A stretch of 32,980 nucleotides of DNA from an uncultured Eubacteriales bacterium (GTDB lineage Bacteria > Bacillota_A > Clostridia > Lachnospirales > Cellulosilyticaceae), in contig USPX01000002.1 of assembly GCA_900556665.1 (NCBI GenBank), positions 1 through 32,980 on the forward strand, written 5' to 3'. Positions 1-6,837 of the stretch are shown here, one piece after another (the stretch's first letter is position 1; each line of letters begins with the position of its first letter). The notes below the pieces were generated by a model. That model was not told the DNA's origin. It did no database searches and worked only from the letters and a program-made list of their open reading frames with translations. A program made the translations under genes and the position numbers.

Positions 1-104
1 GGTAGATTGGCATCAGTACATACTCCCTCTTTCCTATTAGATAACTTAGATAGCTAATACGTTGAAGGAGAAAGATGAAAGTGGGTAGTGGGATATTAGA
101 AATG

Positions 105-144
105 AAAAAAGGAGCTACTGCGAATATATTTCGTAGTAGCTCTT
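105..144 (-). terminator. Intrinsic terminator of the MORN-repeat gene
   Basis: On the minus strand, a GAGCTACTACGAA arm pairs with TTCGCAGTAGCTC (one mismatch) around an ATATAT-type loop, followed by six T. It lies about 30 bases past the stop of the MORN gene. The 100 bases to its left, up to the window edge, hold no gene I can support. Confidence 0.8.
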
Positions 145-171
145 TGGGAGTTTGTACTATAATAATGTATA

Positions 172-948
172 TTAATTTGCGTTAGGATTACCTTGTTCAG
201 GTACTGAGATAAGGATATCTTCGTCGAAGATACATTCGTATTGCATACCTGAGGCTTCTTGGTAAGTTCCGTTACCGTGTTTAAAGCCGTTTTTAAAGTC
301 ACCGATATATTTATCGCCATTAGCGTATGTAATCATACCTTTACCAGTCATTTGACCTTCTAAGAAGTCACCACGATATACTGTGCCGTTATTCCAAGTA
401 AAGCAACCTTTACCATGAGGAAGAGCTTCGAGTAAATCACCCTCATAAACGCCATCAGATACAGAAAGTTTCCCCTCACCTGTTTCCATACCGTCTTTAA
501 AATTACCTTCGTAACGATCCCCATTAGCATAAAGTGCTGTACCATATCCTTGAAGTTGTCCTTTTGAAAAATTACCTTCAAACAGTGTGCCGTCTGCTGT
601 ATGTAATTTACCGCGTCCTTCAAAGATACCATTTACAAAACGACCTTCATAATAACTACCATCTGTGAAACGTTGGGTACCCATTCCTGTACGTTCACCT
701 TTATGAAAAGCACCTTCATATGTGCTATCATCCTCTAAATAGGCCTTACCTTCACCTTCAGGAAATCCATTTGAAAAGTGTCCTTCGTAGCAAAGCTTAC
801 CATCTTCATTGTAGTATTTACCTAATCCATGGAAATTTGAGCCTTTAATACTACCTTCATACATTACTTTTCCATTTTTGTGGTACCATGTTTCATTTTC
901 ATAAACATCTGAGGAACCAAATATTAAAGATTTTATTTTATCTAACAT
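172..948 (-). CDS. MORN-repeat protein, nine repeats
   Basis: This is a 258-residue protein made almost entirely of MORN repeats. About nine copies of the pattern YEGxFxxGxxxGxG run from roughly residue 30 to 240 (for example YEGHFSNGFPEGEG, YEGRFVNGIFEGRG, YIGDFKNGFKHGNG). The repeats are preceded by a short N-terminal stretch (MLDKIKSLIFG) and end with an acidic tail. No signal peptide, membrane helix or enzymatic domain is visible, so it is probably cytosolic. MORN arrays are known as beta-hairpin scaffolds that bind proteins or lipids; the partner here cannot be read from sequence. The start is fixed by GGAG (957-960) 8 bases upstream of the ATG. It lies 96 bases downstream of spmB on the same strand, has its own possible promoter and ends at a hairpin terminator. 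The neighbourhood allows a spore-envelope role, but this is inference. The fold call is secure and the function is unknown. Confidence 0.9.
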   Translation of the reverse strand: MLDKIKSLIFGSSDVYENETWYHKNGKVMYEGSIKGSNFHGLGKYYNEDGKLCYEGHFSNGFPEGEGKAYLEDDSTYEGAFHKGERTGMGTQRFTDGSYYEGRFVNGIFEGRGKLHTADGTLFEGNFSKGQLQGYGTALYANGDRYEGNFKDGMETGEGKLSVSDGVYEGDLLEALPHGKGCFTWNNGTVYRGDFLEGQMTGKGMITYANGDKYIGDFKNGFKHGNGTYQEASGMQYECIFDEDILISVPEQGNPNAN

Positions 949-999
949 AATAAATTCTCCTTACAAGCTTCATTAGTAAAAGGCACATAATATATCATC

Positions 1000-1026
1000 A
1001 TTATAACATCTTTAAATGAAAAACAA
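1000..1026 (-). promoter_or_regulatory. Possible promoter of the MORN gene
   Basis: Reading the minus strand, TATAAT (1000-1005) is preceded by TTGTTT (1021-1026) with a 15-base spacer. The -10 is perfect but the spacer is short, so the gene may instead be read through from spmAB, after which no terminator is visible. Confidence 0.35.
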
Positions 1027-1044
1027 TATATGATATGACAAAAA

Positions 1045-1578
1045 TTATACGCCAAAAGTAAATAATGTAAGATAGTATGCAAATATAAAGCCAACTAGTG
1101 TCGCTAAAAGAGCGCCAAGTAAAGTATAACGACTTTTGGTGACTTTAATTGTCATATAGTAAAGTGACATGGTATAAAAAACTGTTTCAGTACAACTAAA
1201 CATGATGGCAACTAAACGCCCCATAAAGGAATCTGGGCCATAAGTTTTAAAGACATCTAGTATAAGTCCAGTAGTGGCAGAAGAAGAGAAGGTACGCATT
1301 AATGCGATAGGAACAGCTTCTACAGGAAACTTAGACCATTTGAAGATGGGACTAATAAGCAGACATAAACCATCTAATGCACCAGAAGCTCGCAACATAC
1401 CTACTGCTACTAAAAGACCTACCAAAGTAGGCAAAATATCCAGTACAACTTTAATGCCAGCAGCAGCACCTTCGATAAAGGTTTCATAAACATTTATACC
1501 TTTTAGAAGTCCGTAGATGATAATGCCAGCAATAATAATAGGAATAATCCAATCTGAGAGAGTGACTAAAATACTCAT
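1045..1578 (-). CDS. spmB: Spore maturation protein B
   Basis: This 177-residue integral membrane protein belongs to the nucleoside recognition (Gate) family. Hydrophobic segments include residues 10-28 and 45-62 and a C-terminal pair (about 128-175). The family signature is visible in ETFIEGAAAGIKVVLDILP and in the conserved ALMRTFSSSATTGLI and SCTETVFYTMSLYY stretches. In Bacillus, SpmA and SpmB act together in dehydration of the spore core and are made in the mother cell; the transported substrate is not established. The ATG overlaps the spmA stop by 4 bases (ATGA), and GAGGAGG lies 9 bases upstream, so the two genes are translationally coupled. Length agrees with the family (about 175-180). 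Confidence 0.93.
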   Translation of the reverse strand: MSILVTLSDWIIPIIIAGIIIYGLLKGINVYETFIEGAAAGIKVVLDILPTLVGLLVAVGMLRASGALDGLCLLISPIFKWSKFPVEAVPIALMRTFSSSATTGLILDVFKTYGPDSFMGRLVAIMFSCTETVFYTMSLYYMTIKVTKSRYTLLGALLATLVGFIFAYYLTLFTFGV

Positions 1579-2162
1579 TTTCTAGACCTCCTCTCCATGA
1601 ACTTTGTAAATACAATGGCAATGAATGTAGAGGCGTAAGTAGCTAAGATGCACGGTCCAATAATATCTGTAGGATTGTTACTACCATAGCTTGCCCTATA
1701 AGAGATAATCGTAATAGGGATAAGCTGAATAGAAGACATATTGACAATTAAAAACATACACATTGCATTGGTTGCTGTATGTGACTCTTTGTTAAGCTTT
1801 TGTAATTCCACCATTGCTTTGAGTCCAGGTGGAGTAGCTGCCCAGCCAAGACCTAAAAAGTTGGCAACGAAATTGGTGGCTATGTATTTACGAGCTGGAT
1901 GATTTCTAGGAACGCTAGGAAATAGAAAGTCTAAGATTGGGGTCATTTTCTTCGCAAGTGCATCAATGAGACCAGATTTTTCGGCGATACGCATAATCCC
2001 CATCCACATACAGAGAATGCCACATGTCTTAATACAAATGGTCACAGCTTCTTCGGAAGCATTAAGTGCAGCAGTTGTAATGGTTCCCATACCACCTCTA
2101 AAACCAGCAATAATGACTGCAAATATAATCATGAAACTCCAGAGATAATTTAGCATGGTCAT
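1575..2162 (-). CDS. spmA: Spore maturation protein A
   Basis: This 195-residue membrane protein is the partner of SpmB in spore-core dehydration. The N-terminal half carries the nucleoside recognition (Gate) pattern (SEEAVTICIKTCGILCMWMG, about residues 36-55). The conserved NFVANFLGLGWAATPPGLKA follows at about 95-114. The hydrophobic C-terminus ends in a basic tail (MERRSRK). AAGAAAGGAAC lies directly before the first ATG. A second ATG two codons in (2154-2156) would be better spaced, so the true start may be MLNYLW. It overlaps spmB by 4 bases. The gene is divergent from the AbrB regulator, and the shared 430-base intergenic region contains a Spo0A-box sequence. Presence of the pair is strong evidence that the organism sporulates. 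Confidence 0.93.
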   Translation of the reverse strand: MTMLNYLWSFMIIFAVIIAGFRGGMGTITTAALNASEEAVTICIKTCGILCMWMGIMRIAEKSGLIDALAKKMTPILDFLFPSVPRNHPARKYIATNFVANFLGLGWAATPPGLKAMVELQKLNKESHTATNAMCMFLIVNMSSIQLIPITIISYRASYGSNNPTDIIGPCILATYASTFIAIVFTKFMERRSRK

Positions 2163-2429
2163 GTTCCTTTCTTATAATAAATAACGCTTGTCTTTACTAA
2201 ATATATGCTTCATATAAAAGAACATGTACATATTTATAAAAGAAAATCTAATAAAAAATATGGAAATAACCAAGAACAAGAATTTGCATATTACCAGTAA
2301 AATCTTAAACGGTGTAAAAAGTTGCACTTATGAAAGGAATATAAAAATAGGCAAAAAAGGCCGAGATTAGACATTTGAAGTGAGGTATATTCTACAATAA
2401 AATGTTAAAATATATGCACCATATAATTA

Positions 2430-2438
2430 TTCGACAAA
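2430..2438 (-). promoter_or_regulatory. Candidate Spo0A box
   Basis: TTCGACAAA on the plus strand is TTTGTCGAA on the minus strand, matching the core Spo0A-box consensus TTTGTCGAA base for base. It lies 60 bases upstream of the -35 of the abrB-like promoter and 268 bases upstream of spmA, in a gap between two genes of types that Spo0A controls in other spore formers. A 9-base match can occur by chance, so the context is the main support. Confidence 0.45.
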
Positions 2439-2497
2439 TATTATATATTAGGGTAGGAAGAAATTTTACAAAAGTATAAAAAAATACAAAAAAATAT

Positions 2498-2526
2498 TTG
2501 ACTTTAATTGCTAATTATGGTACTTT
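2498..2526 (+). promoter_or_regulatory. Promoter of the AbrB-family gene
   Basis: TTGACT (2498-2503) and TACTTT (2521-2526) are separated by 17 bases. The -10 is weak but is preceded by a good -35. A TATAAT at 2526-2531 is too far from this -35 to be paired with it. The predicted transcript would start about 60 bases before the gene. Confidence 0.5.
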
Positions 2527-2536
2527 ATAATTAGCA
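2509..2536. repeat. Perfect 10-bp inverted repeat over the -10 region (candidate operator)
   Basis: TGCTAATTAT (2509-2518) is mirrored by ATAATTAGCA (2527-2536) around 8 bases that include the -10. The symmetry and position suggest a repressor site. AbrB-type proteins bind AT-rich DNA and commonly repress their own genes, so autoregulation is the simplest reading (inference). Confidence 0.55.
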
Positions 2537-2599
2537 CATGGAAAATATTGTGAATATTATGAGAGAAAAAATTACATTTTTTAAAGGGAGAGGATGTTA

Positions 2600-2860
2600 G
2601 TGAAATCAACAGGTATTGTAAGAAAGGTAGACGAATTAGGGAGAGTAGTATTACCAATCGAATTAAGAAGAAATTTAGATATCAATGAAAAAGATGCATT
2701 AGAAATCTTCGTAGATGATGACAAAATTGTACTTAAAAAATACGAACCAGCTGACATTTTCAATGGAAGTATGGAAGACCTTATTGATTACAAAGGTAAA
2801 AAAGTTGCTAAAGCTACTATTATTGAATTAGCTAGATTAGCAGGTTTAGAATTAAAATAA
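2600..2860 (+). CDS. abrB: AbrB/SpoVT-type transition-state regulator
   Basis: This 86-residue DNA-binding protein is highly similar to the N-terminal swapped-hairpin domain of Bacillus AbrB. KSTGIVRKVDELGRVVLPIE (residues 2-21) and KDALEIFVDDDKIVLKKYEP (31-50) follow the family closely. The short C-terminal part (51-86) differs from Bacillus and is likely the multimerisation region. AbrB proteins are dimeric or tetrameric global regulators of the exponential-to-sporulation transition. The longest frame begins at ATG 2594, but the ribosome binding sequence AAAGGGAGAGG (2583-2593) runs right up to it. GTG 2600 has proper spacing and gives the family-typical MKSTGI start, so I chose it. The gene is alone, with its own promoter, a palindromic candidate operator and a strong terminator. 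The family is certain; the name abrB rather than a paralogue is likely. Confidence 0.9.
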   Translation: MKSTGIVRKVDELGRVVLPIELRRNLDINEKDALEIFVDDDKIVLKKYEPADIFNGSMEDLIDYKGKKVAKATIIELARLAGLELK

Positions 2861-2886
2861 TTAAAAAAGCAACTAATTACACAAAG

Positions 2887-2913
2887 AAAAGACCTTTTTC
2901 AAGGTCTTTTTTT
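2887..2913 (+). terminator. Intrinsic terminator of abrB
   Basis: The arms AAAAGACCTT (2887-2896) and AAGGTCTTTT (2901-2910) enclose a TTTC loop and run into further T. The stem is perfect and lies 27 bases past the stop. Confidence 0.9.
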
Positions 2914-3033
2914 GTTATTTAAGACTCTTAATAATATTTATATTATAGGTTAGTATAATATTGATAGTAGATTACTGCTTAAGGGACAAGATAGAGAGTA
3001 GAAAAAGGATAAGGATTTAAAGGAGCTAGGGAC

Positions 3034-4515
3034 ATGGAACTAAAGCTATTTGATTTTATAGAGGATGTGCTTACGCAGCTAGAGGAGATGAAACCTCAGT
3101 TGGAAAATGCCAGTGAGGAGATTGAGGAGTTTTTTGAAACATTTTTAGAAGAAACTAAGAGGGGATATATTAGTATTGAATCTCGCGTAAAATCTGCTAA
3201 AAGTCTAAAAGAGAAAATTATTCGTAATCACTATTATCAAAAGTATGAAAATAAGGAAGCATTATTTGAAAATGTACCAGATATTATAGGGATTCGTTTA
3301 GGGTGTAAGTTTATAGAGGATGAAGCAGATATTTATAAGGGACTCAAAAAGTATTTCACTGAGAAGTGTGAAGAAGAGGGGTTTTATTATAGCTTAAAAA
3401 ATCCGTGTGTCGTTTTAGATTTTAGAGGTAAGCAGCCACAAGAGCAGAAAAACGGAATGAAAATTTATCGTATTGATGGAAAGTATATTACCGGAGAAGG
3501 TACGATTAATTTTGAAATGCAAATTAAGTCATTAGTTAATATTTTTTGGAGTGAAATTGAACATAAGATTATTTATAAAAATTATAACTATATTATAGAA
3601 GATAAATTTTATAAGGACATTATGAAGTCTATCAAAAATAGCTTAACTACAATTGATCAACAGCTCTTACTTATATCAAATCAGTTTAATCAAGAAGGTA
3701 ATAAGAAATATGCTACAAGGGAGGAACAGTTAGAGAAACTAATTTCTAAAATTATTTATGACATCTTTGCGGAACGTATGAAAGAAAGCTTAGGTGTACT
3801 TGTAGATTTTAGGTCCTCTTGTGAAGCTATTGTACGTTATGTGTTTAGAGATGCCTTAGATAGTGACCTTGAACGTTATAATAATAATCTACTTATTGGA
3901 CTTGAGAAGATTAGACAAATTGATAGAAGTAATATTGATTTTAGAAACCGTCTTGAATTTGAACGAGAACCTATATTTAAAAATGAACATACAGCTATTT
4001 TAGGACAACACATTATGCATTATATGAATGAAGAATTTCAATGGAATCTTTTCTTTAGGATATTATTCCAGATAGAAATGGATGATAATATTGGGGACTT
4101 TGAGACATTCATTCATTATTATACAGATACAATCTATAATAAGATTGCCACTAGCAAACTAAGCAATAATTTCTCTACTAAAGAGACAGAAAGCATTATT
4201 AGTATGCTTATGTTACAGTTTACAAAAACTTTTATTAAGATTAATTCTGTAGATTTACTATATGATACTGTGGTTGAGCAGATTATGAAGAATATGAATA
4301 GTATAGCTGATGCGATTTATAAAAATATATTGACCTACGAACAATGGGTAGAAGAACATGATATTTATATGGAATTATTAGAGATTCGTTTACTTATGCT
4401 CTTTAATATAGACATTGAATCAGATAAAGCATTAGCTTTACTAGAACGTATTAGAGCAACTAAATCAAATGTAGAAGTGCCTAAAGGTATGCTTAAATAT
4501 ATTTATAAATTGTAA
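3034..4515 (+). CDS. RelA/SpoT-like nucleotidyltransferase with long helical C-terminus
   Basis: The first 200 of 493 residues carry the (p)ppGpp synthetase fold. ESRVKSAKSLKEKI (49-62) matches the RxKSxxSIxxK motif. VPDIIGIRLGCKF (81-93) holds the metal-binding Asp83. FEMQIKSLVNIFWSEIEHKI (160-179) matches the vExQIRTxxxxxWAxxEH motif with Glu161 and Gln163. The substrate-stacking motif normally reading NGYRSLH is replaced by NGMKIYR (140-146), so Tyr, Ser and His are all changed. No HD hydrolase, TGS or ACT domain is present. Residues 230-493 are predicted helical and I do not recognise them; they are far longer than the tail of small alarmone synthetases (about 210-260 residues in total). 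AGGAG lies 8 bases before the ATG. The receiver gene starts 18 bases after the stop, so the two are almost surely co-transcribed. It may make a (p)ppGpp-like nucleotide, modify another target, or be a non-catalytic binding fold. Confidence 0.75.
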   Translation: MELKLFDFIEDVLTQLEEMKPQLENASEEIEEFFETFLEETKRGYISIESRVKSAKSLKEKIIRNHYYQKYENKEALFENVPDIIGIRLGCKFIEDEADIYKGLKKYFTEKCEEEGFYYSLKNPCVVLDFRGKQPQEQKNGMKIYRIDGKYITGEGTINFEMQIKSLVNIFWSEIEHKIIYKNYNYIIEDKFYKDIMKSIKNSLTTIDQQLLLISNQFNQEGNKKYATREEQLEKLISKIIYDIFAERMKESLGVLVDFRSSCEAIVRYVFRDALDSDLERYNNNLLIGLEKIRQIDRSNIDFRNRLEFEREPIFKNEHTAILGQHIMHYMNEEFQWNLFFRILFQIEMDDNIGDFETFIHYYTDTIYNKIATSKLSNNFSTKETESIISMLMLQFTKTFIKINSVDLLYDTVVEQIMKNMNSIADAIYKNILTYEQWVEEHDIYMELLEIRLLMLFNIDIESDKALALLERIRATKSNVEVPKGMLKYIYKL

Positions 4516-4533
4516 TAAGTTTAGGGGGATAAT

Positions 4534-4938
4534 ATGTTAAATGTACAAATTGTAGATGATGAGCCTATCATTAGATTAGGACTGCAAAAACTTATTAATT
4601 GGGAAGAGATGGGGTTTGAGATTACGTGTATAGCTCAAAATGGTAAACAAGCTTTAGAACAGTTAGAAACAGAAGAAGTAGATCTTATTATTACTGATAT
4701 TGAAATGCCTATTATGAATGGACTTGATTTTATTAAGGAAGTAAGGGAAAAAGATAAGCATGTAGAGATTGTTATACTTACTGCGTATGAGGATTTTGAA
4801 TATGCTAAGACGGCTATTAGATATGGCATCACCCAATATATTCTTAAGCCTATTGAAGAAAAGGCTGTTATGCAATTATTGTTGCAAATTAGGCAGGAAA
4901 TAGAGGAGAGAGCAAAACGTAAACACAGACTTATATAG
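4534..4938 (+). CDS. Receiver-only response regulator (YesN-type receiver, no output domain)
   Basis: This 134-residue protein is a single CheY-like receiver. It has the acidic pocket Asp8-Asp9-Glu10, phosphoacceptor Asp55 (in IITDIEMPIMNG), Thr83 and Lys105 (YILKPIEE). The sequence style (VDDEPIIRLGLQKLINWEEMG) is that of YesN/AraC-type regulators paired with YesM kinases. Those carry a C-terminal AraC helix-turn-helix and run to about 250-530 residues. Here the protein stops just after the receiver (EERAKRKHRLI). The kinase gene begins 24 bases later, so no output domain remains in any frame. AGGGGGA precedes the ATG. It lies between the Rel-like gene and the kinase in a tight operon. Its phosphoryl donor is probably the next gene. 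Its output partner must be another protein, with the neighbouring Rel-like protein the obvious candidate (inference). Confidence 0.9.
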   Translation: MLNVQIVDDEPIIRLGLQKLINWEEMGFEITCIAQNGKQALEQLETEEVDLIITDIEMPIMNGLDFIKEVREKDKHVEIVILTAYEDFEYAKTAIRYGITQYILKPIEEKAVMQLLLQIRQEIEERAKRKHRLI

Positions 4939-4962
4939 ATAAGTTTAAGGGGCGAAATAAAG

Positions 4963-6711
4963 ATGAAAGAAAGAAGTATTAGGTGGATATTTATAAGAAA
5001 CTACCTTATTATAATGGCAATTTCATTAGTAGTCGGCTCTATAATGATTGGGACAATTAATATGCAGCGTGTACAATGTAAGGAATATCTAGAAGATACA
5101 CAAACACTTAAAAGAACAACAGTTATTTTAGACTTGTTAATTGAACAAGTTAGGGGACAATCACTTGAAATAGTGGTGGATGAAGCTGTTCAAAATACAT
5201 TGAAAGATACATTAAATACAAATGAAAATAGCATGAAGACTATTTTGCATAAGTATTTAATGAAGAATAATAATTTATCAGCCATATATGTAACTGATTC
5301 TTGCAATAATGTAGTTTGTACAAGCAATATAAATATACGAGAGGATAAAAGCGAATTTCTTGAGAAATTTGATTTAATGCCTATTCGTCAAAAAGAAGGG
5401 GATTGCTATATTTCACTTGCAGCATATCCTAATGATACCCCTACCATGTACATTGCAAGAAGTATAAGATCGAAAGAAACAGGTGACATATTAGGCTACC
5501 TGTTTCTTTTTGTAGATACGAGTTATTTAGAAGAGAAGTTAACGAGTATCTTAGAGAAAATTGATTTTGAAATGCTTATTGTGGATGAAGAGGGGAATAT
5601 AATTAGTTTGCCTAAAAATAATGAAATGAGCAAATTATATAAAGCAATTATAAAAGGTAATGCTGATGCTAAGACGAAGCAAATATGGAATGATAAATAT
5701 CATCATATAGAGTTACAAAGTAATGAAATGAGAACTAAGATTTTAGGAAAGTATGTAGGTGAAAGACAAGATAACACACTGCAAATGATTTTATTGGGTG
5801 TACATTTTATCAATATGTTATTTTTCATCCTAGCAATCTTTTTAATCGGAAGACAAGTGATTTATCCACTAGAGAGAATTTCAGCTCGTGCAGATGAGAT
5901 TGCTACTGATAGTCAGAGTATGGGGGAATTTGAAGCCGGTGGTAATTACAAAGAAATCAATAGTATATGTTGTGCATTAAATAAAATGCTCCGGAGAATT
6001 CAGCTCTTAGTAAGGCAGTCAAAAGAAAAAGAACGTATGTTAAAGGCACTGGAACTTTCAATGATTAATTATCAGGTAAATCCTCATTTTTTATATAATA
6101 CATTAAATAGTGTCAGTGTTTTAGTTGCTATAGAAGATAAGGAGCATGCAGTAGAACTGATTAAGAGTTTAGCCAGATATTATAGGGCGTGCCTTAATAA
6201 AGAAAGAGAGTTAAATACCGTAGCACAAGAAATAGAGATTGCAAAAGAGTATTTAAATATAACTTTATTAAAAAATCCTAATTTATTTGAAGCCATGTAT
6301 GAAGTGGATGAGGATCTTAATGAATATTTAATGCCGCGTATGACTCTACAAATTCTGGTAGAAAATGCAGTAAAGTATGCTATTCGAACAATTAATGAAC
6401 CATTACAAATATATGTGGGTGTAAAGAATGATATAGAATCAAAACGTTTTATCGTAGAGGTGCGTGATAATGGTAAGGGGATAGATGAAGAAACAGTAGT
6501 ACATATTATGAATGATGAGAAATTACATAGTGATTCGGGCTTTGGATTACGCTCGATTATTAAAAGAATACAGATTATCTATAATGTACAAAACGTAGAA
6601 GATATTATAAATATCGAAACGATTATAGGGCATTGTACTAAAATAAGATTATATATTCCATATGAAATATACAAAAATGAAATGGAAGATATATCAGCAA
6701 TTGACTGGTAG
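4963..6711 (+). CDS. YesM/LytS-type sensor histidine kinase
   Basis: This 582-residue membrane kinase has one helix at residues 11-33, an extracellular sensing region of about 240 residues (34-273, compatible with a double Cache-type fold), and a second helix at 274-296. A HAMP linker follows (about 297-350). The His_kinase domain has phosphoacceptor His375 in QVNPHFLYNTLNSV. The ATPase domain shows the N-box (LQILVENAVKYAI, Asn468), DNGKG (502-506) and GFGL (526-529). Members of this family usually sense carbohydrates or peptides and signal to AraC-output regulators. Here the upstream partner is a receiver with no output. AGGGGC lies upstream of the ATG, and the gap to the receiver gene is 24 bases. 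A binding-protein gene follows after 126 bases with its own promoter and may supply the ligand-bound sensor partner (inference). Confidence 0.92.
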   Translation: MKERSIRWIFIRNYLIIMAISLVVGSIMIGTINMQRVQCKEYLEDTQTLKRTTVILDLLIEQVRGQSLEIVVDEAVQNTLKDTLNTNENSMKTILHKYLMKNNNLSAIYVTDSCNNVVCTSNINIREDKSEFLEKFDLMPIRQKEGDCYISLAAYPNDTPTMYIARSIRSKETGDILGYLFLFVDTSYLEEKLTSILEKIDFEMLIVDEEGNIISLPKNNEMSKLYKAIIKGNADAKTKQIWNDKYHHIELQSNEMRTKILGKYVGERQDNTLQMILLGVHFINMLFFILAIFLIGRQVIYPLERISARADEIATDSQSMGEFEAGGNYKEINSICCALNKMLRRIQLLVRQSKEKERMLKALELSMINYQVNPHFLYNTLNSVSVLVAIEDKEHAVELIKSLARYYRACLNKERELNTVAQEIEIAKEYLNITLLKNPNLFEAMYEVDEDLNEYLMPRMTLQILVENAVKYAIRTINEPLQIYVGVKNDIESKRFIVEVRDNGKGIDEETVVHIMNDEKLHSDSGFGLRSIIKRIQIIYNVQNVEDIINIETIIGHCTKIRLYIPYEIYKNEMEDISAIDW

Positions 6712-6744
6712 AACATGACAATAATATACAACAATAAAGGCTAT

Positions 6745-6772
6745 TTCACCTCTAAAATGCCTATGATATAAT
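6745..6772 (+). promoter_or_regulatory. Promoter of the solute-binding protein gene
   Basis: TTCACC (6745-6750) and a perfect TATAAT (6767-6772) lie 16 bases apart in the gap after the kinase. This suggests the binding protein can be expressed separately from the kinase operon. No terminator is visible between the two genes. Confidence 0.45.
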
Positions 6773-6837
6773 CGTACAGTAAATTTTCAGATAAAGGATT
6801 TAGAAGGTATAAAAATATAGCATAAGAGGTGAAAAAG

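Noticed and set aside
75..185. 36-residue plus-strand frame with AAGGAG before its ATG
   Set aside because: It runs through the MORN-gene terminator hairpin and into the 3' end of that gene on the other strand, and its composition is not protein-like.
2170..2300. Sigma-E-like promoter for spmA (CATATATT on the minus strand, near 2200)
   Set aside because: The -10 fits 6 of 8 positions but no -35 of the GNATATT type is found at the right distance, so I do not list it.
4940..4962. A lost AraC output domain of the response regulator as a frameshift remnant
   Set aside because: Only 24 bases separate the receiver stop from the kinase start, so there is no room for a remnant.
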